Source: Streptomyces sp. NBC_00376
Lineage (GTDB): Bacteria > Actinomycetota > Actinomycetes > Streptomycetales > Streptomycetaceae
Length of the DNA: 64,000 bases
Reading direction: 5' to 3'
Assembly: GCF_036077095.1 (NCBI RefSeq)
Contig: NZ_CP107960.1
Coordinates: 1,488,001-1,552,000 of the forward strand
The notes under the pieces were generated by a model. It made no database searches. It was not told where the DNA came from and worked only from the letters and a program-made list of their open reading frames with translations. The position numbers and the translations under genes are program-made. Below are positions 50,851 through 61,590 of this stretch, piece by piece. How positions within the stretch are numbered: position 1 is the first letter of the stretch; every line of letters starts with the position of its first letter.

Positions 50851-51027
50851 GTACGGGCGGGGCTGCCGCAGTCGCAGAGTGTGGCCCGATCGCCGCGGCC
50901 CCGCTCCTGCGGCGCCGGCTGCCGTCCGTCCGCGAATCCCACCCGGTTCAACTCGATCTGAAGCGATCAGTAGGACCGGCCTTCGCTCACGCCAAAGCCG
51001 GTCCTGCGCACAGGGGACGCGGGTGGA

Positions 51028-51183
51028 TCAGGCGGGGGCCCCTGCCGCCTCGTCGTGAACGGCCTGCTGCTTCTTGTTGCTGATGGCGAACAGGGCCACC
51101 AGGAGGACGGCTGCGCTGATGATGACGCCGGCGATGAAGGCCGTGGAGATCGCGTCGAAGAGGAGGCGGACGGGCGGTGGGCC
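51028..51183 (-). pseudogene. possible C-terminal remnant of an MFS transporter
   Basis: The minus strand encodes a single membrane helix and tail, FDAISTAFIAGVIISAAVLL then VALFAISNKKQQAVHDEAAG, ending in a stop at 51028. This looks like the last helix of a DHA2-type drug exporter; nothing upstream on any frame restores the other helices. Alternatively it could be a small single-pass membrane protein starting at 51255, but that N-terminus is Arg/Pro-rich low complexity. Confidence 0.4.
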
Positions 51184-51348
51184 GGCCGGTTCCCGGCTCC
51201 CATGGCTCGCCCGATCCGGAAACGGTGCGGGGGCCGCGGCACGCCGGCAGGGCACGGTCTAAAGTGCGATGCACAGTATGTGCGCTTCTGCCCCAGGTCG
51301 GAGCAAGAGACGCAGGGGCCACGCCGCCCCCCGGAAGGGAACGAAATC

Positions 51349-52413
51349 GTGCATGGCGAGTACAAGGTGCCCGGCGGCAAGCTTGTCGTCGTGGATCTGG
51401 ACGTCGAGGAAGGCGTACTGCGCAACGTGCGCGTCGCCGGGGACTTCTTCCTGGAGCCCGACGAGGCGATCCTCTCGATCAACAGGGCCTTGGAGGGTGC
51501 CCCGTCCTCGACGGACGCCGCAGGGCTGGCGGCCCGGATCACGGCGGGTCTGCCGGAGTCGACCGTCATGCTCGGACTGACCGCGGAGGGCATCGGCACC
51601 GCTGTTCGGCGAGCGCTGGCCCGTGCGACCGAGTGGAGCGACTACGACTGGCAGCTGGTGCACACCGAACCGCAGGCCCCGGCCCTGCACATGGCACTGG
51701 ACGAGGTCCTCACCACCGAGGTGGCCGCCGGACGGCGGGCCCCCACGCTGCGGGTCTGGGAATGGGCCTCGCCCGCCGTGGTCATCGGCAGCTTCCAGTC
51801 GCTGCGCAACGAGGTGGACCCCGAAGGAGCGGCGAAGCACGGCATGACCGTGGTGCGCCGCATCTCCGGTGGCGGGGCCATGTTCGTGGAGCCCATGAGC
51901 ACGATCACCTACTCCCTGTCCGCGCCGGAGTCGCTGGTCTCCGGGCTGTCGTTCGCCGACAGCTACGCCTACCTCGACGACTGGGTGCTGGGCGCGCTCG
52001 GCGACATGGGCATCAATGCCTGGTACCAGCCGCTCAACGACATCGCCACCGAGGCCGGAAAGATCGCCGGCGCCGCCCAGAAGCGGATCGTCGGCACCGA
52101 CGGTGGCCCCGGAGCCGTCCTGCACCACGTGACGATGTCGTACGACATCGACGCGGACAAGATGCTGGAGGTGCTGCGGATCGGCAAGGAGAAGATGTCC
52201 GACAAGGGCACCAAGAGCGCCAAGAAGCGCGTCGACCCGCTCCGCCGTCAGACCGGCCTCGCGCGGGAGCAGGTGATCGAGAACATGATCGCCTCCTTCC
52301 GCGACCGCTACGGGCTGACCACGGGTGCGGTCACAGCGGAGGAGATGGCCCGTGCGCGGGAGCTGGTGCGGACGAAGTTCGGCACCGGGGAATGGACCGC
52401 CCGGGTGCCGTGA
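51349..52413 (+). CDS. lipoate--protein ligase family protein
   Basis: Encodes 354 residues. An N-terminal ~90-residue domain like the LplA accessory C-domain (EYKVPGGKLVVVDLDVEEG) precedes the ligase domain: LRVWEWASPAVVIGSFQSL, the signature VRRISGGGAMFVEPMSTITYSL and KIAGAAQKR with the conserved Lys. The family attaches lipoate or octanoate to acyl-carrier-like domains; this N-terminal accessory order is seen in actinobacterial members of unproven substrate. GTG 51349 has GAAGGGA about eight bases upstream. It appears monocistronic. Confidence 0.87.
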   Translation: MHGEYKVPGGKLVVVDLDVEEGVLRNVRVAGDFFLEPDEAILSINRALEGAPSSTDAAGLAARITAGLPESTVMLGLTAEGIGTAVRRALARATEWSDYDWQLVHTEPQAPALHMALDEVLTTEVAAGRRAPTLRVWEWASPAVVIGSFQSLRNEVDPEGAAKHGMTVVRRISGGGAMFVEPMSTITYSLSAPESLVSGLSFADSYAYLDDWVLGALGDMGINAWYQPLNDIATEAGKIAGAAQKRIVGTDGGPGAVLHHVTMSYDIDADKMLEVLRIGKEKMSDKGTKSAKKRVDPLRRQTGLAREQVIENMIASFRDRYGLTTGAVTAEEMARARELVRTKFGTGEWTARVP

Positions 52414-52454
52414 GACCGGTCGCGGTCCCGGGTTCCCGTCATCGGCGGTGGCCG

Positions 52455-52594
52455 GGGCAGTTCCTGCCCGGTGTCTGGTTCGCGGCGTCGGCAGTTCCTG
52501 CTCGGTGTCAGGTCTCCCGTCGTCGGCGGTGCCGGCCGGGGCGGTTCCTGCCCGGTCTCAGGTACCCGGTGTCGGCAGTTCCTGTTCGGTCCAG
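52455..52594. repeat. four imperfect copies of a ~25-bp repeat at the end of the SpoIIE gene
   Basis: Copies with the core GGCAGTTCCTG(C/T)(C/T)CGGT start at 52455, 52488, 52538 and 52572. The last lies inside the final codons of the minus-strand phosphatase gene (52558-55077); the others follow its stop. The end of the coding sequence seems to have been copied outward. Confidence 0.75.
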
Positions 52595-55077
52595 ATGATC
52601 TTGCCTTCGGCCGTGTAGCGAGTGCCCCAGCGCCGGGTGAGCTGGGCGACGAGGAAGAGCCCGCGGCCGCCCTCGTCCGTGGTGCGGGCGTGCCTGAGCC
52701 TCGGCGAGGTACTGCTGGTGTCGGCGACCTCGCAGATCAGGGCGGACTGACGCAGCAGCCGGATCCGGATCGGCCCGCTGGCGTAGCGCACCGCGTTGGT
52801 GACCAGTTCGCTGACGATCAGCTCGGTCGTCATCGCCAGCTCCTCCAGGCCCCAGGCGCTCAGCTGGCGGGCGGTCCGGGCCCGGGCACCGGCGACGACG
52901 GCCGGCTCGGCGGGCACTTCCCAGGAGGCGATGTGATCCGCGCTCAGCTCGTGGGTACGGGCGAGCAGCAGGGCCACGTCGTCGGGCTGGGGCACCGGGA
53001 CCAGCTGTTCCACGACCGTCGCGCACAGGGCGTCGAGCGGAAGTCCGCGCTGTGCCAGGGCGCCGCCGAGGCGGGACATGCCGAGTTCGGGGTCCTGGTC
53101 CCTGCCTTCGATCAGGCCGTTGGTGTAGAGGCCGATCAGGCTCCCCTCGGGCAGTTCGGTCTCCGCCGTCTCGAAGGGCAGCCCGCCCAGGCCCAGGGGC
53201 GGTCCTGCGGGCAGTTCGAGGAAGGTGATGCGGCCGTCCGGGGCTACGACGACGGGCGGCGGGTGGCCGGCGCGTGCCATGGTGCAGCGCTGGGTGACCG
53301 GGTCGTAGACCGCGTAGAGGCAGGTGGCGCCGAGTACGGATGTGTCCTGCTCCGCGCTCTCGGGTTCCTCGTCGCTCAGCCGGAGCACGAGGTCGTCGAG
53401 GTGGGCGAGGAGTTCGTCGGGCGGCAGGTCCATGTCGGCGAGGGTGTGCACCGCGGTGCGGAGCCGCCCCATGGTGGCCGCGGCGGCGATGCCGTGGCCG
53501 ACGACGTCGCCGACGACGAGGGCGACCCGGGCCCCGGACAGCGGGATCACGTCGAACCAGTCGCCGCCGACACCGTCCTTGGCGTCCGCCGGGAGGTAGG
53601 AGGAGGCCACGTCCAGGGTCATTCCGCCGGGCAGTGTGTGCGGGAGCAGGCTGCGCTGGAGGGTCAGCGCGGCAGCGTGCTCATGGGTGTAGCGGCGGGC
53701 GTTGTCTACGCACACGCCGGCCCTCGCCACCATCTCGCGTGCCGGAAGTACATCCTCCGGTTCGAAGGGGGCGGGGTTCACCGACCGTACGAAGGTGGTC
53801 AGTCCGAGCACGGTGTCGCGGGCCCGCATGGGTACGCAGATGACGGAATGGAGTCCGTACTCGCGGATGCTCGCCGACCTGGCGGGCTGTTCGGCCGTCC
53901 ACAGATGGTTGTCGGGGTCGAGGACCGGGATGAGGAGGGGTTCGCCGTCGATGAGGTACCGCATGTCGTGGGGCGGGGGCACGAAGTCCACCGGGTCCCC
54001 GACCCGCCGGATCGCCTCAGGACAGCCCTCGCGCACCGAGCTCATCCCGGCGCGGCGCATCCTCGGCCGGGCCGAGCTGAAGGCACCCGACCGGACCAGC
54101 TCCACACCGGACAGCCCCGTGCCCAGCTGCCACGGGCCGGGCGCGCCGGGGTTGGCGACCGGCTCCAGCAGGTCGACCATCACGAAGTCGGCGAATCGCG
54201 GCACCGCGAAGTCGGCCAGTTCCTGAGCCGTGCGCATCACGTCCAGGGTGGAACCGATGCTGGCTCCGGCGTCGTTGACCAGGGCCAGGCGCTGCTGGGC
54301 GTTCCACCGGTCGGTGACGTCCAGGACCATGTAGCAGAGGCCGGTGACCACGCCTTCGTTGTCGGTCAGCGGGAGGTACGACGTGGAGTAGGCGCGTTTG
54401 CGGCGCGGATCGGCCCAGGTCCAGCCCAGGTACTCGTAGTCGATGACCGGAACCCCGGTGTCCAGCACACCGCGCATCAGCGTCTCGATGGCCTCGGTCT
54501 CCAGCCCCGGGAGCACCTCGCTGAGCCGCCGGCCCACCCGATGCTCGCGCGGGACGCCGCTGAAGCGTTCAAGGGTGTCGTTCATCCAGACGTAGCGCAG
54601 ATCCGGGTCCATCACCGCCATGCCGATCGGTGAACCGGACAGGAAGGCGTCCAGCACGGACTGCCCGACCGTCCACTCCGGCCGCCGTTCGCTTCCGGAG
54701 ACCAGGAAGCACTCACGGCCATCCAGGTGAAACGCGGCCGAGACCCGCAGGTCCACCTCGATCCGGCTGCCGTCGCGCCGCCGCACGTCCGCGACGCCGC
54801 GCCACCCCACGCCCGCCCGGCAGCGCTCGGCGATCCCCGCCACCCGTACCGGATCCTCGGGCATGGCGAGCAGGAAGCCGGCGGACCGCCCGACCACCTC
54901 GGCGGCCCGGTAGCCCAGCAGTTCCTGCGCGCTGTGCGTCCAGCCGACAACCGTTCCGCTGCCGGCGACCACCACGGTCGCGTCGTTCGCCGTGTCGTGG
55001 GAGTGCCGGGGTGTGCGGGGCGGCGAGGGTTCGCCGGGCTCCGGCTTCGGGCCTGCACACGCCATACCTGACACCAC
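52558..55077 (-). CDS. PAS-PAS-GAF-SpoIIE-type PP2C phosphatase with HATPase domain
   Basis: Encodes 839 residues. Two PAS domains (~28-130, VVAGSGTVVGWTHSAQELLGY; ~140-260, FLSGSPIGMAVMDPDLRYVW), a GAF domain (~285-460), the SpoIIE phosphatase (~480-690; VGGDWFDVI, VVGDVVGHGIAAAATM) and an RsbW-like ATPase (~700-830; SELVTNAVRYA, GGRGLFLVAQL). Same architecture as the gene at 1360-3819 plus an extra PAS domain. GTG 55077 with AAGGAG seven bases upstream is chosen; ATG 55065 is in frame. Signals and anti-sigma partner unknown. Cytosolic. Confidence 0.88.
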   Translation of the reverse strand: MVSGMACAGPKPEPGEPSPPRTPRHSHDTANDATVVVAGSGTVVGWTHSAQELLGYRAAEVVGRSAGFLLAMPEDPVRVAGIAERCRAGVGWRGVADVRRRDGSRIEVDLRVSAAFHLDGRECFLVSGSERRPEWTVGQSVLDAFLSGSPIGMAVMDPDLRYVWMNDTLERFSGVPREHRVGRRLSEVLPGLETEAIETLMRGVLDTGVPVIDYEYLGWTWADPRRKRAYSTSYLPLTDNEGVVTGLCYMVLDVTDRWNAQQRLALVNDAGASIGSTLDVMRTAQELADFAVPRFADFVMVDLLEPVANPGAPGPWQLGTGLSGVELVRSGAFSSARPRMRRAGMSSVREGCPEAIRRVGDPVDFVPPPHDMRYLIDGEPLLIPVLDPDNHLWTAEQPARSASIREYGLHSVICVPMRARDTVLGLTTFVRSVNPAPFEPEDVLPAREMVARAGVCVDNARRYTHEHAAALTLQRSLLPHTLPGGMTLDVASSYLPADAKDGVGGDWFDVIPLSGARVALVVGDVVGHGIAAAATMGRLRTAVHTLADMDLPPDELLAHLDDLVLRLSDEEPESAEQDTSVLGATCLYAVYDPVTQRCTMARAGHPPPVVVAPDGRITFLELPAGPPLGLGGLPFETAETELPEGSLIGLYTNGLIEGRDQDPELGMSRLGGALAQRGLPLDALCATVVEQLVPVPQPDDVALLLARTHELSADHIASWEVPAEPAVVAGARARTARQLSAWGLEELAMTTELIVSELVTNAVRYASGPIRIRLLRQSALICEVADTSSTSPRLRHARTTDEGGRGLFLVAQLTRRWGTRYTAEGKIIWTEQELPTPGT

Positions 55078-55166
55078 CCATCCGCTCCTTGTCCATGATC
55101 CCGCCTCCCGCGCTCAGGTGCGAGCGACAACGGGGAGGGCCGCGGCCGGGCGGGGGCGGGAGGCCG

Positions 55167-56642
55167 TCAGCGCACCGTGCCCGGCCCGGACCGGACGGGC
55201 GGGGCCGGGGGCCGGTGCTCGTACCAGCGCCGGTCGGCCTCCAGCTGGGCGGCGAGGGAGATCAGGCGTTCCTCGCTGCGGGACGGTCCGAGCAGCTGTG
55301 CCCCGACGGGCAGCCCGTCGGCGGTGAACCCGGCCGGGACGTTGATGCCGGGCCAGCCCAGCACGTTCCAGGGCCAGGCATACGGGCATGCCTCGGTCAT
55401 CGCCAGATCGGTGCGCCAGGCGCTCAGCCCGTCGAAACGGCCGATCGGTGGCGGCGGCAGGGCCGTCGTCGGGGTGAGCAGCACGTCGTACCCGGCGCCG
55501 GCCCGGGACGGGCGGAAGAACCCGCCGATCCTGCGGTGCTGGCGCACCTCGCGCTCCCGGGCGGCCCGCACCACCCGGCCGCCGAGCCGGGTGCCGGTGC
55601 GCAGCGCGCTGCGGGTGCGCGGGTCGAGGAGTGCGGGGTCGGGGTGGCGGGCGGCGAGTTCGGCGATCCCGGCGGTGGCTCGGGGGACGAACCCGAGGCC
55701 GATCAGCCCGTACCGGGGCCTGGCCTCCTCGACGTCGTGCCCCAGGCGGGCGAGGGCCTCGGCCAGTTCGAGGACGGCCCGGCGCACATCGGGGTGGGGC
55801 TCGGAGCCGGTGAGGGTGAGCGGTGGGCGCCAGGCGAGGGCGATGCGCAGCCGGCCGGGGTCGCGGCGGGCGGCGGCCGCGGCGGCGACGGGCGGCGGCC
55901 GGTGCTGGTCGTCGGGGTGGGCGCCGGCGACCGCGTCGAGCAGCAGTGCGGCGTCGGCGACGGTCCTGGCCAGCGGTCCGTTGACGGTCAGGCCCTGGAA
56001 GGCGTCGGTGTGCGGATGGCCGGAGATCCGGCCGCGCTGGGGTTTGATGCCGACGAGATGGGTCCAGGCCGCCGGGATACGTACGGAACCCGCGCCGTCC
56101 GAGCCGAGCGCGGCGGGCACCAGACCGGCCGCGACCGCGGCAGCGGAGCCACCGGAGGAGCCGCCGGGGGTGTGGCCGGTGTGCCACGGGTTGCGGGTGG
56201 CGCCGAAGGCGGGGCCCTCGGTGAACGGCCACTGGCCCAGCTCGCAGGAGTTGGTCTTCCCGACGATCACCGCCCCGGCCGCCCGCAGCCGGCGCACGGC
56301 CTCGCTGTCCGTGGTCGCGGCCGGCAGATCGCCGTCGCAGCCGAAGTAGGTCGGCATCCCGGCGACGTCCGTGTCGTCCTTGACGGCGACCGGTACGCCG
56401 AGCAGCGGCAGCCGCTCCCCCGCCGCGAGTCGGCGGTCGGCCTCGGCGGCCTCGGCGAGCGCGGCCTCGGCACGCAGGTGCCGGAAGGCGTTGAGGATGC
56501 CCTGGCTCGCTTCGATGCGGCGCAGCGCGGCGGACACCTGCTCGGCCGAGGTGGTGCGGCCCTCGGCCAGCTCCCGTGCGCTGTCGGCCAGTCCGGCCGG
56601 GCCGGCCGGTTCGGTGGTTTCCACCGCTTCCGTTGAGGACAT
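55167..56642 (-). CDS. amidase signature family enzyme
   Basis: Encodes 491 residues. The Ser-cisSer-Lys triad is visible: VAVKDDTDVAG (Lys), TPGGSSGGSAAAVAAGL (cis-Ser) and GSDGAGSVRIPA (nucleophile Ser). It hydrolyses an amide of unknown identity; the family ranges from GatA to aryl-acylamidases, and the lack of gatB/C rules out the tRNA role. ATG 56642 is chosen with AGGAAGG about ten bases upstream over the frame open to 56756. An inverted repeat at 56720 is a candidate operator. Confidence 0.9.
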   Translation of the reverse strand: MSSTEAVETTEPAGPAGLADSARELAEGRTTSAEQVSAALRRIEASQGILNAFRHLRAEAALAEAAEADRRLAAGERLPLLGVPVAVKDDTDVAGMPTYFGCDGDLPAATTDSEAVRRLRAAGAVIVGKTNSCELGQWPFTEGPAFGATRNPWHTGHTPGGSSGGSAAAVAAGLVPAALGSDGAGSVRIPAAWTHLVGIKPQRGRISGHPHTDAFQGLTVNGPLARTVADAALLLDAVAGAHPDDQHRPPPVAAAAAARRDPGRLRIALAWRPPLTLTGSEPHPDVRRAVLELAEALARLGHDVEEARPRYGLIGLGFVPRATAGIAELAARHPDPALLDPRTRSALRTGTRLGGRVVRAAREREVRQHRRIGGFFRPSRAGAGYDVLLTPTTALPPPPIGRFDGLSAWRTDLAMTEACPYAWPWNVLGWPGINVPAGFTADGLPVGAQLLGPSRSEERLISLAAQLEADRRWYEHRPPAPPVRSGPGTVR

Positions 56643-56719
56643 GGGCTGACCGCCTTCCTCGTGTCGGAGGACACCCGCGCAGGGCCTGTGCACCGCGCGC
56701 CTGGTACTCCCGAACGAAC

Positions 56720-56733
56720 TTACCGGAGGGTAA
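56720..56733 (-). promoter_or_regulatory. inverted repeat upstream of the amidase gene
   Basis: TTACC-GGAG-GGTAA, a 5-bp inverted repeat with a four-base centre, 78 bases before the amidase start. Its half-sites match those of the palindrome at 50836 (TTACC...GGTAA) and partly that at 11407. Confidence 0.4.
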
Positions 56734-56891
56734 TGAGGAATGAGCGGTCCGCTCAACCGTTCGGTGGAAAGCGGCCCGAGGCGCGTCCCACGTGCGCTCG
56801 GGGAGTGCCCGGTCGCGTCCGGGGAGTGTCAGTGCCGCTTGCTACGTTCTGCGGCGGAAGAGGACGGCGAAAAAGCACTGCTGGAGGGCGC

Positions 56892-57566
56892 GTGGAAGTG
56901 GAGTTCGAGGGCGAGTTCGAGACGCATCTGACGGTGCGTCTCGATCCTCGCGCCGACGACGGGACGGGGGACGCGCGGGAGGCCGACCGGCTGGGGCGCT
57001 GGGCGGAGCACAACGGCCTGAAGCTCACCCGTATCCTCCTGGACCGCGGTGCCACGCCCGATCAGCCCATGCTGACCGAACGGGGACGGGGGTCGCTCTC
57101 CGGGCAGCGGGCCGCCGCCGGGCTCCGGTCGGCCGAGCTGCGCGCCGCGGGCTTCGCCGTCATACGCGTGAAGATCGAGGCCGCTCCGTGGAACGAGGAC
57201 ATACCGCGGACGGCCGACGAGGCCGCCGCGCTCTCTCCCGACTGCCACTTCGAGCATCACGTCAAGCTGCTGCTGACCGGTGAGCCGCAGCTCGCCGTCG
57301 CACGGGCGGTGGCCGGGCGGCACGGCGCGCGCCTGTCGCGCAATGCCCGCCGCACCACCGGTCCCGGACGCCACGAGCGGTTCGTCACGCAGCGCTGCCA
57401 CGCGGCGGGCCGTCCGGAGGCGAGGGCGGAGCTCGACGCGCTGCTGGGCGGGCTGGCCGCCGCCGGGCTCGAAGTGCTGGAGGTCGAGGAGGAGTTCGTG
57501 GTGCACGACGACCATCCGGCGGTGGACGCGGGCTGGCTGGACGAGCGGGCCGGGGTCTCCCTGTGA
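56892..57566 (+). CDS. hypothetical protein with two internal repeats, partner of the AbiEii-type gene
   Basis: Encodes 224 residues, no signal peptide. Two halves look homologous: FETHLTVRL ... LTRILLDRGATPDQ ... ELRAAGFAVIRVKIEAAPWNEDIP and FEHHVKLLL ... ARLSRNARRTTGPG ... GLAAAGLEVLEVEEEFVVHDDHP, each with an F-E-x-H strand, a central basic loop, a long helix and an acidic final strand. I do not recognise the family; it lacks the winged-helix of AbiEi antitoxins. GTG 56892 with GGAGG four bases upstream is chosen. Its stop overlaps the start of the nucleotidyltransferase gene, so the pair is cotranslated. Confidence 0.78.
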   Translation: MEVEFEGEFETHLTVRLDPRADDGTGDAREADRLGRWAEHNGLKLTRILLDRGATPDQPMLTERGRGSLSGQRAAAGLRSAELRAAGFAVIRVKIEAAPWNEDIPRTADEAAALSPDCHFEHHVKLLLTGEPQLAVARAVAGRHGARLSRNARRTTGPGRHERFVTQRCHAAGRPEARAELDALLGGLAAAGLEVLEVEEEFVVHDDHPAVDAGWLDERAGVSL

Positions 57567-58588
57567 GCGCGGACGACCGGCCCTTCCCCGGGGAACCGGA
57601 CTACGACGATCCGTCGCTCGCACCGCGCTGGCGGGCCGCCCGGCGCGCCGTCCAGGACCATCTGCTGCGCGTGATGGCCGAGTCGCCCTGGGGCGACGAT
57701 CTGGTCCTGCGCGGCAGCGTCCCGCTCCAGGCGTGGGTGGGCGCGGCCGCGCGGGAGCCGGCCGACCTGGACTGGATCGTGCTGGAGCCGTCGGAAGGCG
57801 ACTTCGTCGACGGCCTCGATCCCTATCCGTACGTCAACTCGACAGAGGCCGTCCAGCAGTGGCCGGAGGCCGCGCACGGCGCGGCCGCTCCCGAGCCGCT
57901 GACGGACGGCGAGTGCCACGACACCGGCGGCGCCCGGCCGGCGCCGGCGCCGGAGGGGCTGCACTGGATCGAGGCCGAGGAAAAGGATCCCCCGGCCTCC
58001 CCCGCCGAGGAGGTCGTGGCCGCCCTGGCAGCCGGTCCGCAGCTGCCCGAGGGGATTCGCATCGATCCGCTCCGGGTGAAGCCGGACGCCACATGGATGT
58101 ACCGGACGTACGAGACGCCCGGGGTGCGTGTCGTCGTCCCCTGGGAGGCCGACGGGCTGCCGCCGGGCGAGTTGCGGATGGACTTCGCCCAGGACGAACG
58201 ACTCCCCCAGGCCCCGGGGTGGACGGCCTGCCCGCGCGGCGACGGCGGGCCCCCGACGCCCGTCCGCACCGCGAGCCCGGGGCTCTCGCTCGCCTGGAAG
58301 CTGCTGTGGCTCGCCGAGGACCAGGAGGCGGAAGGCCGGTCGGGGGCCAAGGACCTGTACGACGCGGTGCTGCTCGCGGAGCACCACGCCACCCGTCTGT
58401 CGCCCCGCCTGCTGCGCACGGTGCTGGGGCCGCACGCGCCGGGATTCACGCCCGGGGCGGTGCTGGACTGGCTGGTGGACTGGTCCGCGTTCCACGCCGG
58501 GCATCCGTGGGTGGAAGGCGGACCGGACCATCTGCGGGAGCGGCTGGCCACCGCACTGCCACGGCTGCTGGAGCAGAGCGTTCCGTAG
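57563..58588 (+). CDS. AbiEii/AbiGii-like nucleotidyltransferase
   Basis: Encodes 341 residues. The NTase motif LRGSVPLQAW ... EPADLDWIVLEPSEGDFVDG gives G-S and D-x-D, and the C-terminal half (PGLSLAWKLLWLAEDQ, GAKDLYDAVLLAEHH) matches the Lys/Asp-containing helical core of the AbiEii/DUF1814 family, the toxin side of type IV toxin-antitoxin and phage-abortive systems. An Ala/Pro/Glu-rich insertion (~100-155) separates the motifs. The start GTG 57563 overlaps the upstream stop by four bases. In Streptomyces such pairs are chromosomal and may not be toxins. Confidence 0.78.
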   Translation: MSADDRPFPGEPDYDDPSLAPRWRAARRAVQDHLLRVMAESPWGDDLVLRGSVPLQAWVGAAAREPADLDWIVLEPSEGDFVDGLDPYPYVNSTEAVQQWPEAAHGAAAPEPLTDGECHDTGGARPAPAPEGLHWIEAEEKDPPASPAEEVVAALAAGPQLPEGIRIDPLRVKPDATWMYRTYETPGVRVVVPWEADGLPPGELRMDFAQDERLPQAPGWTACPRGDGGPPTPVRTASPGLSLAWKLLWLAEDQEAEGRSGAKDLYDAVLLAEHHATRLSPRLLRTVLGPHAPGFTPGAVLDWLVDWSAFHAGHPWVEGGPDHLRERLATALPRLLEQSVP

Positions 58589-58616
58589 CACCGCAGCAGG
58601 CGCGTGGCGCCGCAGC

Positions 58617-58646
58617 GGCCGCACCGGCGGTTGCGCCGGTGCGGCC
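58617..58646. terminator. bidirectional hairpin terminator
   Basis: A perfect 13-bp stem, GGCCGCACCGGCG (58617-58629) and its complement (58634-58646) around GTTG, between the convergent AbiEii-type and secreted-protein genes. Confidence 0.8.
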
Positions 58647-58654
58647 TGCGCGGC

Positions 58655-59017
58655 CTACGGCTGGACGGTGATCTCGCCGATGCCGGTGCCGATGCCGGCA
58701 CAGTGCGCGGTGGACTGACCGGACTGTCCGGGGTTGAGGGTGACGTGCTCGCCGTCCACGTCCGGGGACCAGCCGCAGACCAGGTGCACCCAGAAGGTCT
58801 GCGTCGTACTGCCGTCGTTGCGGCACAGCGCGAAGCCCGTGTAGTCGTCGATCTCGTGCTTGCCGGTGTCGCAGGACAGACCGGGCGGCGTCGCCACGGA
58901 CGGCACGGCGGTGACGGCCGTGGCAGCCGCGGCGGGAACGGCGAGCGCGGTGGCAGCCCCGGCCACGACGACTCCCCGGAGCACGGCCCTGGACACACTC
59001 CCCATCGACAGCTTCAT
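58655..59017 (-). CDS. small secreted protein of unknown function
   Basis: Encodes 120 residues with a Sec signal peptide (MKLSMGSVSRAVLRG, hydrophobic VVVAGAATALAVPAAAA, cleavage after ~residue 36). The mature ~80 residues hold four cysteines (LSCDTGKHEI, FALCRNDGST, HLVCGWSPD, TAHCAGIG), likely two disulfides, and are Gly/Thr rich. No family recognised. ATG 59017 has GAGGAGG 11 bases upstream. Confidence 0.78.
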   Translation of the reverse strand: MKLSMGSVSRAVLRGVVVAGAATALAVPAAAATAVTAVPSVATPPGLSCDTGKHEIDDYTGFALCRNDGSTTQTFWVHLVCGWSPDVDGEHVTLNPGQSGQSTAHCAGIGTGIGEITVQP

Positions 59018-59980
59018 GTCTGGCTGTTCCTCCTCGCTGGTGGTGAACTCGGTGCCCCGACACCGTCCCCCACCCTTCATGCCCCAAAACGAGGCAAAAC
59101 CTCACACTGTGTATGTGTCGCATGCGTCCTCGGGAGTGCGCTCCGCCGCGCGACCGCATCCGCCCCGGCGTACGCTCGGAAGGGTCGTATGGCAATCGGA
59201 TGGCACCTGTACGGGCCCTATGGGCACTACCAGGGAGGCGACGTGACCGGTCGACACAGGGGCACCCGCCGGGCCGCCTGGGCGGCGGCCGTCGTGCTGG
59301 GAATCACCGGTGGAAGCGTCCTGGGCGGCGGTGCGGCGCAGGCGGACAACGGCATCGACAAACTCTCCGCGCAGCAGATCGCGGATCGTTCCCGTGACGC
59401 CCTCCTGAGCGCCCGTTCCCTGCACCTGAGCGCCCGCGGCGAGCTGGGGGACGACATCCCGCCGATGACTCTGGAGCTCACCCTGGACCGGGACGGCAAC
59501 TGCAACGGTTCGGTGGATCTTGGCCAGAGCCAGGGGTCGGTCCGGATCGTGAAGCGCGGTGACGACGTCTGGGTCAAGCCGGATGCGAACTTCTGGAAGA
59601 ACCAGGTCCCGGGCGGTGGTTCGGCTTCGCCGCGATCCTGAACGGGCGTTACATGAAGGGGTCGGCCGACGACCCGCGGCTGCGCGATGTGGCGAACGGC
59701 TGCGATCTGGACACGTTCCGGAAGCTGATCAGCGACAACGCGGAAAACGACCGGGGGACGCTGAACAAGGGCCACAGGACCACGCTCGACGGGGCTCCGG
59801 TGGTGCCGGTGACCAGGGTGCGGGACGACCGGACGGTGACCACGTACGTCGCGGCCACCGGCAAGCCGTACCCCCTGAAGATCACCGTTCAGGGCCGCGG
59901 GGCGGACGCGGTCGTGGGCTTCTCGGCCTTCGACAAGCCGGTGCCCACGACCACGCCGCCGCCGGACCAGACGTACGACA

Positions 59981-61540
<1,560 letters not shown>

Positions 61541-61590
61541 GGCGGCTGGACCCTTCGCTCGGGAACGGTGCCGTGCGGGGCGGAGTGCGA

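Noticed and set aside
56797..56835. GGGGAGTGCCCGG and GGGGAGTGTCAGTGCC sequences resembling the GGCACTGAGTGCC operator
   Set aside because: Only right half-sites are present; no matching left half or promoter elements at the required spacing.
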